64,000 bases of DNA, from assembly GCF_949628215.1 (NCBI RefSeq), contig NC_134277.1:56554918-56618917 (forward strand), read 5' to 3'. Origin of the DNA: Phalacrocorax aristotelis. Its lineage: Eukaryota > Chordata > Aves > Suliformes > Phalacrocoracidae. Within the stretch, counting starts at the first letter, position 1, and the number at the start of each line of letters is the position of its first letter. The translations under genes and the position numbers were made by a program. A model generated the notes under the pieces. That model ran no database searches. It saw only the letters and a program-made list of their open reading frames with translations, and was not told where the DNA came from. This document shows positions 9,224-21,200 of the stretch, one piece after another.

Positions 9224-12200
9224 GTAGCCGTGCCGTGCTGCGCCGCGCCTTCCTCCTCCTCAGCCTCCCCTCCATCTGCCCGTTAAACTCCGCCGGGGTT
9301 CAGAGGGAGCGGCTCGGGCAGGGGTCGGAGCCCCTTTGGGGGGGCGGGCGGGACGCTCAACACCTGAGGGAGGCTTCTGCCGCCGCCGCCCCTCGGCAGC
9401 GCCGCGTCCGGCCCTCTCCTGTGAGGGGGAGAACGGGGCGCATCGTGCCGGGAGCGGAGCTTGCTGCCGCCCTTGCCCCGTCCCCCTGCCCCGGCGCGGC
9501 GGGGCCTTCGGCGCCAGGGCGGGATGGTGGGGCTGGGGTGGGGGGTGGCCAACGGCGGGGGTCGCCGGGCGGCCGCGCTTGTGTGGCCTCGGTCCCTGCT
9601 CCGCTCCCTGCCGGGCTGCGGGCTGTGCCGAGGGTGCCCGGGGCTGGACTTTGCACAGCGGCCGAGCCCCGGCGGGAGCGGGTCAGCTCCCCCGGCAGCT
9701 TCGGCTGGTGGGGCGGCGGGGAAGGTGCCTGCTGCCCGCTTCTAGGCCTGATTCTTCAAAGGCTGCAAAACTCTAACTTCATTCAGTCGCTTGTTTGTTT
9801 GCTTTATAGTGAAGAAAAATAAAACCAAGCTGCAACACAGTAATTTTCCTCTGGCTTTCCGCTTTCTGTCTTACTTAATAACATAGAAAATTACTTAACA
9901 ATTGCATTGATTGCATTAGAATTGGAGCAAATTTGGAGTTCCCTTTCCCAACATGAACATGCTGAGCCTGTCCCTGGTTGGAGTGTACCTATTGATATTG
10001 AATTAATCCACGGTGGTGATGGACTTGATCGTAACTTGCTGCATGTGTAAATTAAAACAAATTGGTCGTGCAACCAAAGCAGAGACAATAGACTTTTGGA
10101 GTGATGTCATCTGCAATTGGATGTAATTGGGATGGAATCTGTTTATCTACTGTTAACTTGCTCTGGCATTAAAAATATTAAGTGTACTAATCAGTTCTTT
10201 GTGCCCTCTTCTGCCACTGTACAAGTTTAAAGGAAAGCTTTTTTTTTTTGGAGAATATGACATGAAAATTACATTTCTGTTCTGTAGAACGATCTCTGTT
10301 GGTTGCTTACTCGTTACATTAGGCCAACCTTGGGACAACCTACTGAGCTTAACTAAACAGTTTAAATCATATTGAGAGTGAATGGATTGATTTATTTTTC
10401 ATCAAAGTTATTTATAAAAGGTACATATGACTGTCTAATTTACAGTAACTTCAAGCATCGTGGGAATAAAGAGTTTGCAAATAGGATATAGCTAGAGCTG
10501 GGAGCATGGATTTTTCTTTCAATCACCAAGTCACTGGAAAAAATAAAAGCAAAAATAGAAGATGTGAGCTTGCATTTTAGAGAATTTGGACTAGTGAGCC
10601 AGAATTCCAACCAAAAACACTCTGCAGGAAAAGTAAATTTGGGTATGTGCCTGATAGGAATCTAGCAAGGAGAGGGGAAAAAACACCCAAACAAACCAAG
10701 AGATGCTTCTGGTCAACACTGATCAATTCTGATCTCTTCTGCTGTTTGTAGTATGGTCTTGTTTCTTTTTGTACCTGCAGTAAGGGGTTGGTAGCACTCT
10801 GGTACTCGGGATCAGTGTGCCAGAACTGCTGTTTCCCTGATGGTCAAAAGGCTTTCTGTTGAAAGCTTCAGCAAATTAGTGCCTTGCTGGAATGCAAGTT
10901 TAGGTCCTGTATGTTTCCTTTGTGAATATTTGCCCTCTTCTAGTTTGAAGATACGAACAGGTCTATTTTTTTTCCACAGATTTTCAAAAGCTTGCTTTTG
11001 ATCGCTCTTGTATTTCCTTATTATTGTGGACATTGGTGTTATTTACCAGCATTAAAAGATAGTCACAATGGTCTGTTGGTCTCTGAAACAACAATTGTAC
11101 TTTCTTGTTCTGTTCCAACTATTAGAAGAGTCCTAATCCCTGAATGGAGTGTTAGAGGTTACAATAATTCATCAGTCTTAGTTATGCATAAATGCATATT
11201 TATGGACTAAACTTAACACTTTATAGGCTTCTTTGAGAAATATCTTTATGGATTCCTGCAATTCAGTTAGCCACTGATAGAGGACCTGTTGGCTCTGAAA
11301 GGCTGCTGTTCTGGTAGTGTATCTGTGAGAAACCAAAGTAACGCTAAATGCTGGCTCAGGAGCAGAATAAGTGAGCCACAGAGTAAGAGTGCAGCATTAA
11401 AAGGTGTGGAAAGAATAGAGGAAGGTGGACCCTTTTTGTTAACTAAAATGATTTTTATTTTTTTTTTTTTAGGGAGCTGTGCTCTTCAGTAAAGCTGTTG
11501 TTTACTTATTTTCTCTAAACAGGGAGTAATGCCATTGTGAAGCAAATGGTGCACTTAGTTCCCTAACAGACAAGCCTATGCTTAGGTGTTTGCTCAGCTA
11601 GAGCCGACTTGGTAAAACTGAAGTTACGCTGGAGGGTCTGTGGTGTTTACCTGACACTAGCACAAGTAGTTTGCAACATCTGGAACTCTCACTGAGGTGC
11701 GCAGCACTGAAGAGAGGGGCCAGCCTGAGTTTTCCTAAAGGTTTTGAAATGTGCCAAATATGTGGCCACTTCTAGATAAGCATGTTTTCAACATGCTGCT
11801 TGGTCTGCACGTTGTATTAAAAACCAAAACCCATTAAACTCAAATCCCTTGGGAGTGATTGAGGGTAATAATTGAGGCAAATGTCTTTAAGATGAGGAAT
11901 GGATGCAAGTGTTCTTACTGAGAGCAGTACAATGAATGAAAACATTTTAGCAGAAGCCCTGAATTCCCAATGCTGCTTCATATCTCTGTAGCTTTTTAAT
12001 TATATATATACACCTCTATATTCATGTCCTCTTTACCATATATACATTAAGGTAGAAGGGAGAGTTTTGGGGTGACTGAAGGGTGGCTCAGGTCTGATGG
12101 AGGGAGTGTGGAACAGGTGACACAGGCATTCACTGCTGCATGACTTGGGAAATGCACCACACTGCCCTGCACGCTTTGAGGGACTGTGCTTCTCTTCTCC

Positions 12201-15200
12201 TTCCTGTTCTGTAAGGAAGTCTATGCTTGAATTAATTGGTTTTTTTGTAGGTTCCACCCCTCACCCCCAAATGTTTTGCATCTTTCTGTTACCTGGACAA
12301 ACACAAAAAGATGCTTACCACAAATCAGTACTGTGTAATTTTGTGGTGTTATTGGCCAGGTGCTGCGTGGATTGTTTTTTTGGGTGTGGTATAAGACCAC
12401 CTTCCAAATAATAATGAAATTACTATCCATACGGTGTGATGAAGTGTTTGCATCCCCAGCCTGTAATTAAAGACACTGGGTTAGCAGAAGATAACCCAAA
12501 GTCACCCAAGAGATAGTTGGCAAACCTGTGGTCTAGACTATGAGATTGCTTGCTCCACCTGTGACCCTTGTTGCTGCTGCTGTTGTTTCTTAGGAGTAGT
12601 CAAGTTGGAAAGGGTGAGGGAAAGGAGGAAAGCATTGTGATTTCCTAGTAGTTATGTTGCATGTAAAACTGCTGTTGAAAATTAAATATAGAGTGAGTAT
12701 TTCCTTGGTTCATATAGTCTGTCTTCAGTTTTATAACCTCTTTTTTGAAATGCAGATATTCTCTTTGTTTTTTTTTTCCTCTGTGTGTGATGCAAGTACA
12801 CAGGTTACATGGGTCAAAACACTTTGAGAATACTGTGGTTCACATTGGTCTGCTACCCGTTAGTTTTAGCTTGTGTCATTCTTTCTTTAGATTAGTCTTT
12901 AAAAGCTATATGAGTGTTTGTGGAAGGCACATATAAAAATATCTCTAACAAGTAGCTTTCTTCTAGAATTGCTAGGTGTTTAGGATAGGTCCTGCAATGT
13001 TCACCATAAGGTTTTCCAACTTTGAAAGTGGTTACTAATGTCATATACTCCTAACATCCTACCTGTGCAGAAAGCTTTATTATCCTTTATTTGGGGAGGG
13101 AGATGAGGGAGGGTGATGGGAGAGTGTAATAAAAACGCTGTTTCAGACTACTAATGAGAAAAATATCTTACCAAAAAGTAATTCAAGAGTAAGTTACTGT
13201 TTTCTGTTTCTTGTCAGGTGCTAGTAATATAAAGCCATTGGATGGTGTGAAAATTCTTGATTTAACAAGGTGTGTGTTTCATCTTTAATTTGGCACAGTC
13301 TGTCCAGATGCAAATATTCTGATAGGAAAAACTAAGACGACAATATTTTTTTTTTAATATTACAGGGTGCTTGCAGGGCCCTTTGCCACAATGAATTTAG
13401 GAGATCTAGGGGCTGAAGTTATCAAAGTGGAAAGACCAGGTAAGATTTCTGTTTATCTATTTTAGATATAAGAAGAATGTGGAGTAGTTTAACAAAAAAT
13501 TGTTCATATATTTTAAGTAACACATGACTAAGAATGCAAGATGGAAAAGTTGTGAAAATATTAGAAAGACAATACTATGTTTATTTGGTGATGGTGTGTT
13601 TTTGGTGACAGTGTGTGTATGGTATTGTGCTAAGAAATAATTGTGTACCTATTTGTATATTTTTCCTGAGCTGGTAGTTTTCACGTTTCGGGGACATTTT
13701 GCATCCTTGTACTATTTCTGGGATGGTAGAGAACTAGTTATTAGTAGGTTTGCTTACACATGTATGATGTGTTTGCTGTAAGCTTAACACTGTGCTCCAT
13801 GTATGTGAGTTTTGATCAGAAGTGGTCTCTGTTTAGAAAAGAGTGTGAGAAGGTTGAAGTTTTAAGGTAATGTACTTTTTTCAGGTATTAATGTACAAAA
13901 CAGTACTGAGTCATCACTTACCAAAGTGCCTTATTCCATCGCTTGAAACGAAATTGATTTTGTTTGAGTTGTTTGGACTTCACTTAGATTTAAATTGAGC
14001 TTGTGAATGCTTCAATTCATGGTGGTTTTTTTGTAACGTGGTGAGAGAGTTAAAACAGGGTTTTTAAATGTAGTGTTTGACATGAGAAATTTGACAAACA
14101 TACAAATCCCTCCAGCAATTAGTTACAGAAGAATTATGAAAAAGGTGTTTTTCCTATTTGGGAATTCAGAATCTTCAGCTCAGTTCCCTCTGAGCCAAAA
14201 TGTCTTAGGTAATTTTAAATAGGAATAATCTTACTCCTCAGGATTAGAATACTGATAAAATGACAGGCATTTTAATTTTGGAAGCAGAAACCCCACCTTC
14301 TATTTTCATTTTTCTTATTACAAGGAAGAAAGGTAACATGAGCATTTAAAATATGCATGCTGGTTTTAGCACTGCTTATGTGTAATATTTTATAGATCTA
14401 GTGGGATTGGCAAACAGAGTATAAAGTGACTTGGCATAATATATCAACTTTCTTGTGAAGGTAACTTCAATATTGCAGTACAGTCTCAGGCTGTTAATGA
14501 AAAATTACCTTGTCAGAGAAATCTTTCTTTGGAATTGTGCAAAGTAAACAAAAGTTGTTTTCTGCATGAGGCAGTTGTATCTTTAAAGTCCAGGATCTGA
14601 TATTCCTGTATAGGTGGAGATGGGATTTCACTGGAAAAGGGAGATTTCTGAATTTGCATGAAAATCTTGGTACTAGTGCTGAAACTGTCTGAGGTTAATG
14701 AGGTTTGAGTGTGTGTTTTCAGATGCAGAAACTTGTGTAGCTCCTTCTGAGTATGAGTGGACTCTGGGTAATTAGCTTAATAAATCAAATGTATTTATTT
14801 TTGTGTGTTTCAGCTTAACACAATTGGCTTTTTTTTTTTCCACTCAGCACATGCACTTCTTATTCAAAGAGTTGTTGAGGATTGGGTAATGGTAAAAAAT
14901 GCTTCATTCTTATGGAATAACTATACTTAGTTTGTAAGACCATACAAGAAGAATAACAAATTGAATGGCATTCAGTTCTTTTTTTAGAAATGTTCCCTGC
15001 ATTTGGCTTTGTTTTATGCATCATTACGCATTTGAGGCATGTAAACTCTCTTTTGATATTACTAGTTTTGAAAAGAACTGGTGAAGATAATTACACATTT
15101 AAGATACTAAAACATATTATATTCCCTATATTTTATTTTAAATAGGGAATATTGAATGTTTGAATATCTAACAAAACACAATGTCTAACAACAATTTTGT

Positions 15201-18200
15201 CACATCAACGTATGGGTCATCCTTAATCACTCACCATTGTTTCAAATATTTTCAATTTTGTGACAGGGCAGAAGCTGTATCAATTTTGTACTGTCAGGTG
15301 AGACTCACAGTGGTATTATTCCAAGTGTCTAGGTAGTAGGAAAGGATCAATGTCAGCGATTCAGTATGAAGTAGCACTTTTGGAGATTTGCATTATAGCT
15401 TATAGGGCTTTGTTTTGTGATTGAAGGAGAAGGACAGCTTGACAATTCTGAATTCCAAACATTTTAGAATGTAAGTAATTGGCTCTTTCTGTGAGAGGAT
15501 GTCTACTTTCACAGGAGTATTAATCCATAAAGAATAGTAGCCACATTAGTGTCCTACAGGGAAGATATTACTGAAATGTTTTGTTTTCAATGGCTTGAAG
15601 TTGTAACGTACAGAAAAGAGATTCCCTCCCCGCCATCTTCCTGCTTGAACCAAAATAGTTCTTTGAGATTCTGAACAGTACAAATGTTGATGAGTAATTT
15701 ATATGTTTATATAACTTCTATCAAAGTTGATCTTAAATGGCTCTAGGTTTTGTTACCATAGTGTATAGCGTAATTGTGACAGTGGCTGTATTTTCTAAGG
15801 CCAAAGGTCTTTCAGCTTGTTTCTATATCTATGCTAGTATCAAGGAGTCTTCTGTGTTGACTCACTAAGGAAAGTTTTCACTCATGTGAAGTTAACAAGT
15901 AGATAAATTCTAAATATCAAAAATAGGTACAGGAACATGCATGCTTGCTAGCACTCAGGATGATGATTATAGCTGAATTTAAATTTAGCTTTAATTCTAA
16001 TTAAAAGAGGTTGCCAGTCTTAGTTTTAATTCTAATTAAAAGAGATTGCCAGTCTTTGTGACATTTAAGAAAGGTTTAAAATTTGAAATTAAGCATAAAT
16101 GATGTCAGTGCCTGCAGCAGCTTTAATGCCATCATGTCTTTCTCTAAGGCAAGAGCCTTCTGGAAGGGCTGGAGGTGGGGGATTGCACCAGCGATACCAA
16201 GTGCTTCTTTTTGTTGGTGTTCCAGCAGTGTGCAGCTTAACAAGTTGTTGCTGATCAGTGGTATCTTGATGTTGTGTCCAGATTGTTTCAGGAATAGCTT
16301 AATGACCATGTACACAGTGTGTCTTGGTGTGCAGGTCAAGAGCTTCGGCTAAATTCTTCCAGATTGCCTATAAGAATGGTATTGTAGCTCTGCTTTAAGT
16401 TAAAAACCAAAACAAACCAAACCCCCCAAACCACAAAAACCCAATCCTACCCTCAAAAGAAACCCAAAACAACAAACCTCAATCAAAAATCCCCCAAAAA
16501 CCCAAACCTAAAATACAGCAAAAACCCACAACCCCAAAACTAACCCACAGACAAAACCAGCCAAAAAAACCATGAATACATTGGTGGTATGTGGCTCTAT
16601 ATTAATATTTTAAAGCCTAAAAGTAATTCCACCACTAGCAAATACTATGTTCACTTGCTTAATCATGTCCACTTTTCAGTATTTTTTTACATAAATATCC
16701 TAAAATAAATAGACTAATTTTTGTCCTGCCTGCTAGATGAAGCTTAGGTTGTTTAAATATGATGTTTTTATTTCTTGGCAGTGTGATATTGAACAACTAT
16801 GAAAATGCGATGGTATTTCTTTTAGGAGCTGGTGATGATACAAGAGCCTGGGGCCCACCTTTTGCTGGAACAGAAAGTGTTTATTTTCTCAGTGTCAATA
16901 GAAACAAAAAGGTATATGGAGTGCAGTATTGAACATTAATCTATGTTTTCTGTAATCGCAACTGAAGACAATACTTCTTTGTTTGATTCTTAACATATAT
17001 AATGGAGCAATAGTTACAATGGCCTTAAGTTATGAGGAATAAATTTCAGGAGAAAAAAGAGCTTTTTAGAACAAAAAAGGCAGCAAATCTCTGGTATGGT
17101 GCTGTTGTCAGCTGAGGCAAATTCAGAAAGCAAGAGTGGTCCTGCTAGTCCTCAGTTGCTGGTGCAAATTGAAAATGAACCCTGCTGAAAGTAAGGGTTA
17201 TTTTATTTGATGGATCGTTTTTTTCAAGGGTACCATCTCAGCTGACCTGCATCAGCAGGAGCTGGAGGAGAGAGGCATCATACTGTAGTTAGGTTGGCTA
17301 AAGGAAGCTTGTGAAGCTTCAGGATTAAGATGAAGTTTCGTGACATGCCTGTGCTGTTTAATGGCTTGTTGCCATTGAAACAAAGTGGTTCTCGTGTCCC
17401 CATGTGTACTTGCAGTAGTAGGTCCTGTGCAAACAGGCAGTGAACAGACTGCAGTGCAGCTCCTAGCTGAACATACGTCAGGCTTGTTTTGGTGCTTGTC
17501 TGATCTATTGGTGAAACAGCGCAGCTTGCTTTACCAACAGAATTTTTTTTTTGCGGGGGGAGGCGGTGTGTGTGTTAAAATTTACTTACTTGATTTAGCT
17601 GTAGTATGAAACTTGACTGTTGGTTATGTTTAGAAGTGGCTGATAATCACCAGAACAGCTTTCACATAAATTACTGTTGTAATTTTTTTATCCCCAGAGT
17701 ATAGCTATTAACATGAAGGATTCAAAAGGAGCAAAGCTGATCAGAGAGGTAAGTTTTGATAGCATGCAAACTGTGCCTATTTTGTACTGTTTTGATCCTG
17801 AGCGATAAAGAATAAACTCTGCATTTCAAGTATTAATTTGATACATGATTATTAAAAATGTGTGTGTGCAGTAAATTTGTTAAATTACAGTATATAGCCT
17901 CTGTACTCTGTGCTTTGGACTCAGAGTTTGGTGTAATTGCTAATGATTTTAGGTATAAAATTTACATGAAAATGTCATCAGAAGCTTCAGATGAAATATT
18001 GTGAGGAAAAGGTGTAATGGCCTAGCATTTTCCTTTTACTGTTGCTGCATTTGATCTTGCTGTACTACTTCATTAGAAAGATTTAAGACTGATCTGATTA
18101 AGTCAGTGAGCAGTTTGCAAAGAGGAGATACTGGGCTCCAGTATTTGCAGGTTTTTGAATGTTACAGTGTATTCATGACTTCAGTTGCTCTGCATCTTTC

Positions 18201-21200
18201 TAAGAAATACTGTCCTGTAGATCAAACTTAGTATTTTTTTTTTTTCAGTATTTGAGTTCAGAAGGTAAAGGTCATTTAAGGGTGATCCATTTTTCCATTG
18301 AAAAATTACTAAAAGCATCATATTTCACATTCTGTGAAACTTGTGCTTCATTATCCCTTTTTTTAAATAGAGAAATGTAAGACCTGCTACTTCCTAGTGC
18401 TGTGTTTTTAGCCCTGCAGTACTAACACATCTAAGAGGGTGAGCTGGCTTCTGTTACTGCTTGTTTCAGTATCAGTTTCAATGACTTTTTCACAGCGAGA
18501 CTGTATGTGTCCTGCCATAAGTGGAATTTGTCTGGTAGTATTTTTTTGAGGGGGGAATATTGAATGAAATGGAAATACGTTGTCTGATATTTTTGACCTT
18601 TTTTCCTCCCTGTCAGCTATGTGAAAGATACTTCATACGGAAATCTTTGGAGCTTACAAGCCAAGGATTCTGCAGTGCCTTTTCTCTTTGCAGAACAGAA
18701 CCATTTATTGTTGATTTGTTATGAAGCCATATGTTTATCTTCTAAAGGTTTTGGAAACAGACAGTGTTTGTTCTTGTCTTCCTTCCTAATGCATTTGGCT
18801 CGCTGTTAACTGCCTTTCAAATATTTGTGTGTCTTCCTGAGTGAAAATTATTTTTTGTCTTTGGTGATGGTATGCGCTCACGTCCTTTTGTTGTAATATG
18901 GCTCAGTATCTCTTTAGAACACTATTCTGCAGTTATTGTCAGAAGCTCATTTTAAGAACCTTGAGGATACCTTTCTCCTGAGTATTATCTAGCCTTAACT
19001 AATTGACTTTTCTACTTATTTATGAAGAACTTGTGAGAATTCAGTTGGCTGGGAGCTGCTGGCTCACCTTCCCTTCCATTGCCTTTAGCTGATAGGTCAG
19101 TGTGTCTTATGCATGCTCTCTCACTTGATAAAGCAAACTATTCACACATATACACGTGTGTGTGTATATATGTTTATATGCATGTGTATGCACATTCTCC
19201 TTTGTGTGGAGTTTTTGTACACCCCCAAGCCCCCCCCCCCCCCCCCAAAAAAAAAAAAAAAACAAGAAACAAAAACCAAAAAACAACCCACCACAAAAAA
19301 AACCCCACACAAAAATTCCAAAAGGTATTAATAGTTTGCTTTATCAAGTTAGTAACATCATTATTTGTTTGCATTATTCAATTTAATAACTACTTTGGCA
19401 TGCATGATGCCTTCTTTTCTTTCCTGAGGCATAGATGTTGAATATATAAGTCCTATCTGGAATACATAGTATTCCAACTCAAGTCTGTGTTGTATTGCTC
19501 TGTTGTTAGAGGTTAAAATACAAATTATATGTTCAGAGGACTTGTAGGACATGAAGTGTGAAATTTCAGTTGGCAGTGGACTTAGAACCCCATTTAGACT
19601 GCAAATCCCTTTGGATCAGAGTCTGAATCCAGTTCTCCACAATGGCAGAGCCCTGGGTACCTATGCTTGGCTCAGTGAGTATACAGAGACTGCTGCCTTT
19701 ATGCATTAAAGACTATTTCCAAGTGTCATGAAAACGTTAGTCGCACAGCTGACACAGCGCTTGTAGGATGTCTTGAAAATTTATGTTAATTTCTCTCTGA
19801 GAATATATACACTGCTGAGCTGGGCCCAAGTCATTGTATCCTTGCTTAGCACTGTTGTCACCCCAGGTATGTTGCCAAGTCCAGAAGTATGGTGCTTTTG
19901 ATATTACAGTCCTGTATGTCACACTTCCTTCCTCAGTGGCTTGCAGATGATGATGTTTCTTCAGTATGAGATGGACAACAACTCTCAAACCATTTTAGCC
20001 CATACAATCCCTGTAAATTGGGTAGATTATAAAATCCCGGTGAAATCAATACACAAATTGTAACTGATTTTGTCTCTTGAATGAATTAAGCTAAGGGTGT
20101 GGTATTACCAGTTTGAAAAGTATTTATGTATGTACTCTGAAGGATTTAAAGAGAAAATAAAAACCCCCTTGGCTTTACTTTTCACGTTATTAAAGAGCAA
20201 ATAGCTTGCCCCTGTTGTGTTCCCTTTACCTTACTTTGCTGGCTTGATCTGCTGTCCCGCACAGAGGATTGGGACACCGTAGATCTGTCTGAGCTAATTC
20301 TGTTTTTACTAGCAAATGCTTTAGCTCTGTGGAAACTTGGATGATCCTGAGAACGTTCTAGTGAAAAATGTCTATTTTTTAATAACTTCCTTGAAGTTAT
20401 GTTCCTTTCACTTCTACAGAATCATGAATTAACAAACCAGCCAGCCGTACACATTGAAACCCAGCAATGCTTATTAAGAATCTAGAGACAGTTTCTCATT
20501 TTACTGTGGTCCTACAGGTTCTTGACATAGTCACTTCAAAAATACTTCATAACGTATTTTAAAATGCACCTTTACTGTATGCTGAGCTTAGTGTCTGTAC
20601 ATGTTACTAATGTCTCTTCTGTTCATCCAGTTAAACCATTCCTGAGTTGTGTGCTGCCTTGTTTTTTAGCTTTCCTGTTAAATACTTGCTGGCCTGGCAG
20701 CTTCTTTGGCCTTAAATTCAGCTGAACAGCCTACATGCTAGAAGAAAAATGCTTGTGATTGCTGTTATGATGATGCTAGTTTATAGAAGGTGGTCTAAAT
20801 ACTGAATGTATTAATCAGACAGTAACATGGTAGTTTCAGAGAATGTGACTCTCATCAGCTGCACATAGCATTAAGAAACCAAATGTTTTAGGTTATGCTA
20901 AAAATGTGTGCACAAATGTGTGTACCTGTCAGGGAACAGTTTCTTTAATTCCTGGGGGGGGGGGTGGGGGTGGGGGGGTGGGTGTGGAACCTAACCAAGC
21001 AAAAAATCTACAAGGCATACATCTTTCTTGTAACATGTAGTTCTCCTGCTTCAGAAGTTCTTAATTAGTATAAGTCTTATTGAAACATGTGTATCTATTT
21101 ATAACTTTAATGGCCTTGAAATTACATTTTTTTTCTTATAAAAGTTATATGTTAATCTTTAACTTCAGTAGATTTTTTGGACTGGTTCATTCATTTAGAT

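Larger units (their letters stand above)
8800..9740. promoter_or_regulatory. CpG island over the SUGCT 5' end
   Basis: This dense GC/CpG region covers the predicted SUGCT 5' UTR, exon 1 and the first 500 bp of intron 1. It has GC-box-like GGGGCGG strings (near 8957 and 9339). It is separated from the MPLKIP island by about 1.5 kb. Overlapping long open frames on both strands reflect GC content and, apart from SUGCT exon 1, are not supported as genes. Confidence 0.8.
13440..16825 (+). other. SUGCT: SUGCT intron 3 (3.4 kb)
   Basis: This is mostly AT-rich DNA. Towards its end lie a 35-bp tandem duplication (15987-16056), a stretch open on both strands (about 16076-16352) and an A/C-rich tract (about 16399-16572), listed separately. 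An 11-bp inverted repeat with a 12-nt loop occupies 15119-15152. Confidence 0.75.

Noticed and set aside
8648-9776. Long open frames on both strands around SUGCT exon 1 (for example 8652-9227 and 9336-9776)
   Set aside because: GC-rich by-products with no conserved domain. The frame at 9037 is kept only to the 9223 donor; its extension to 9822 is intron.
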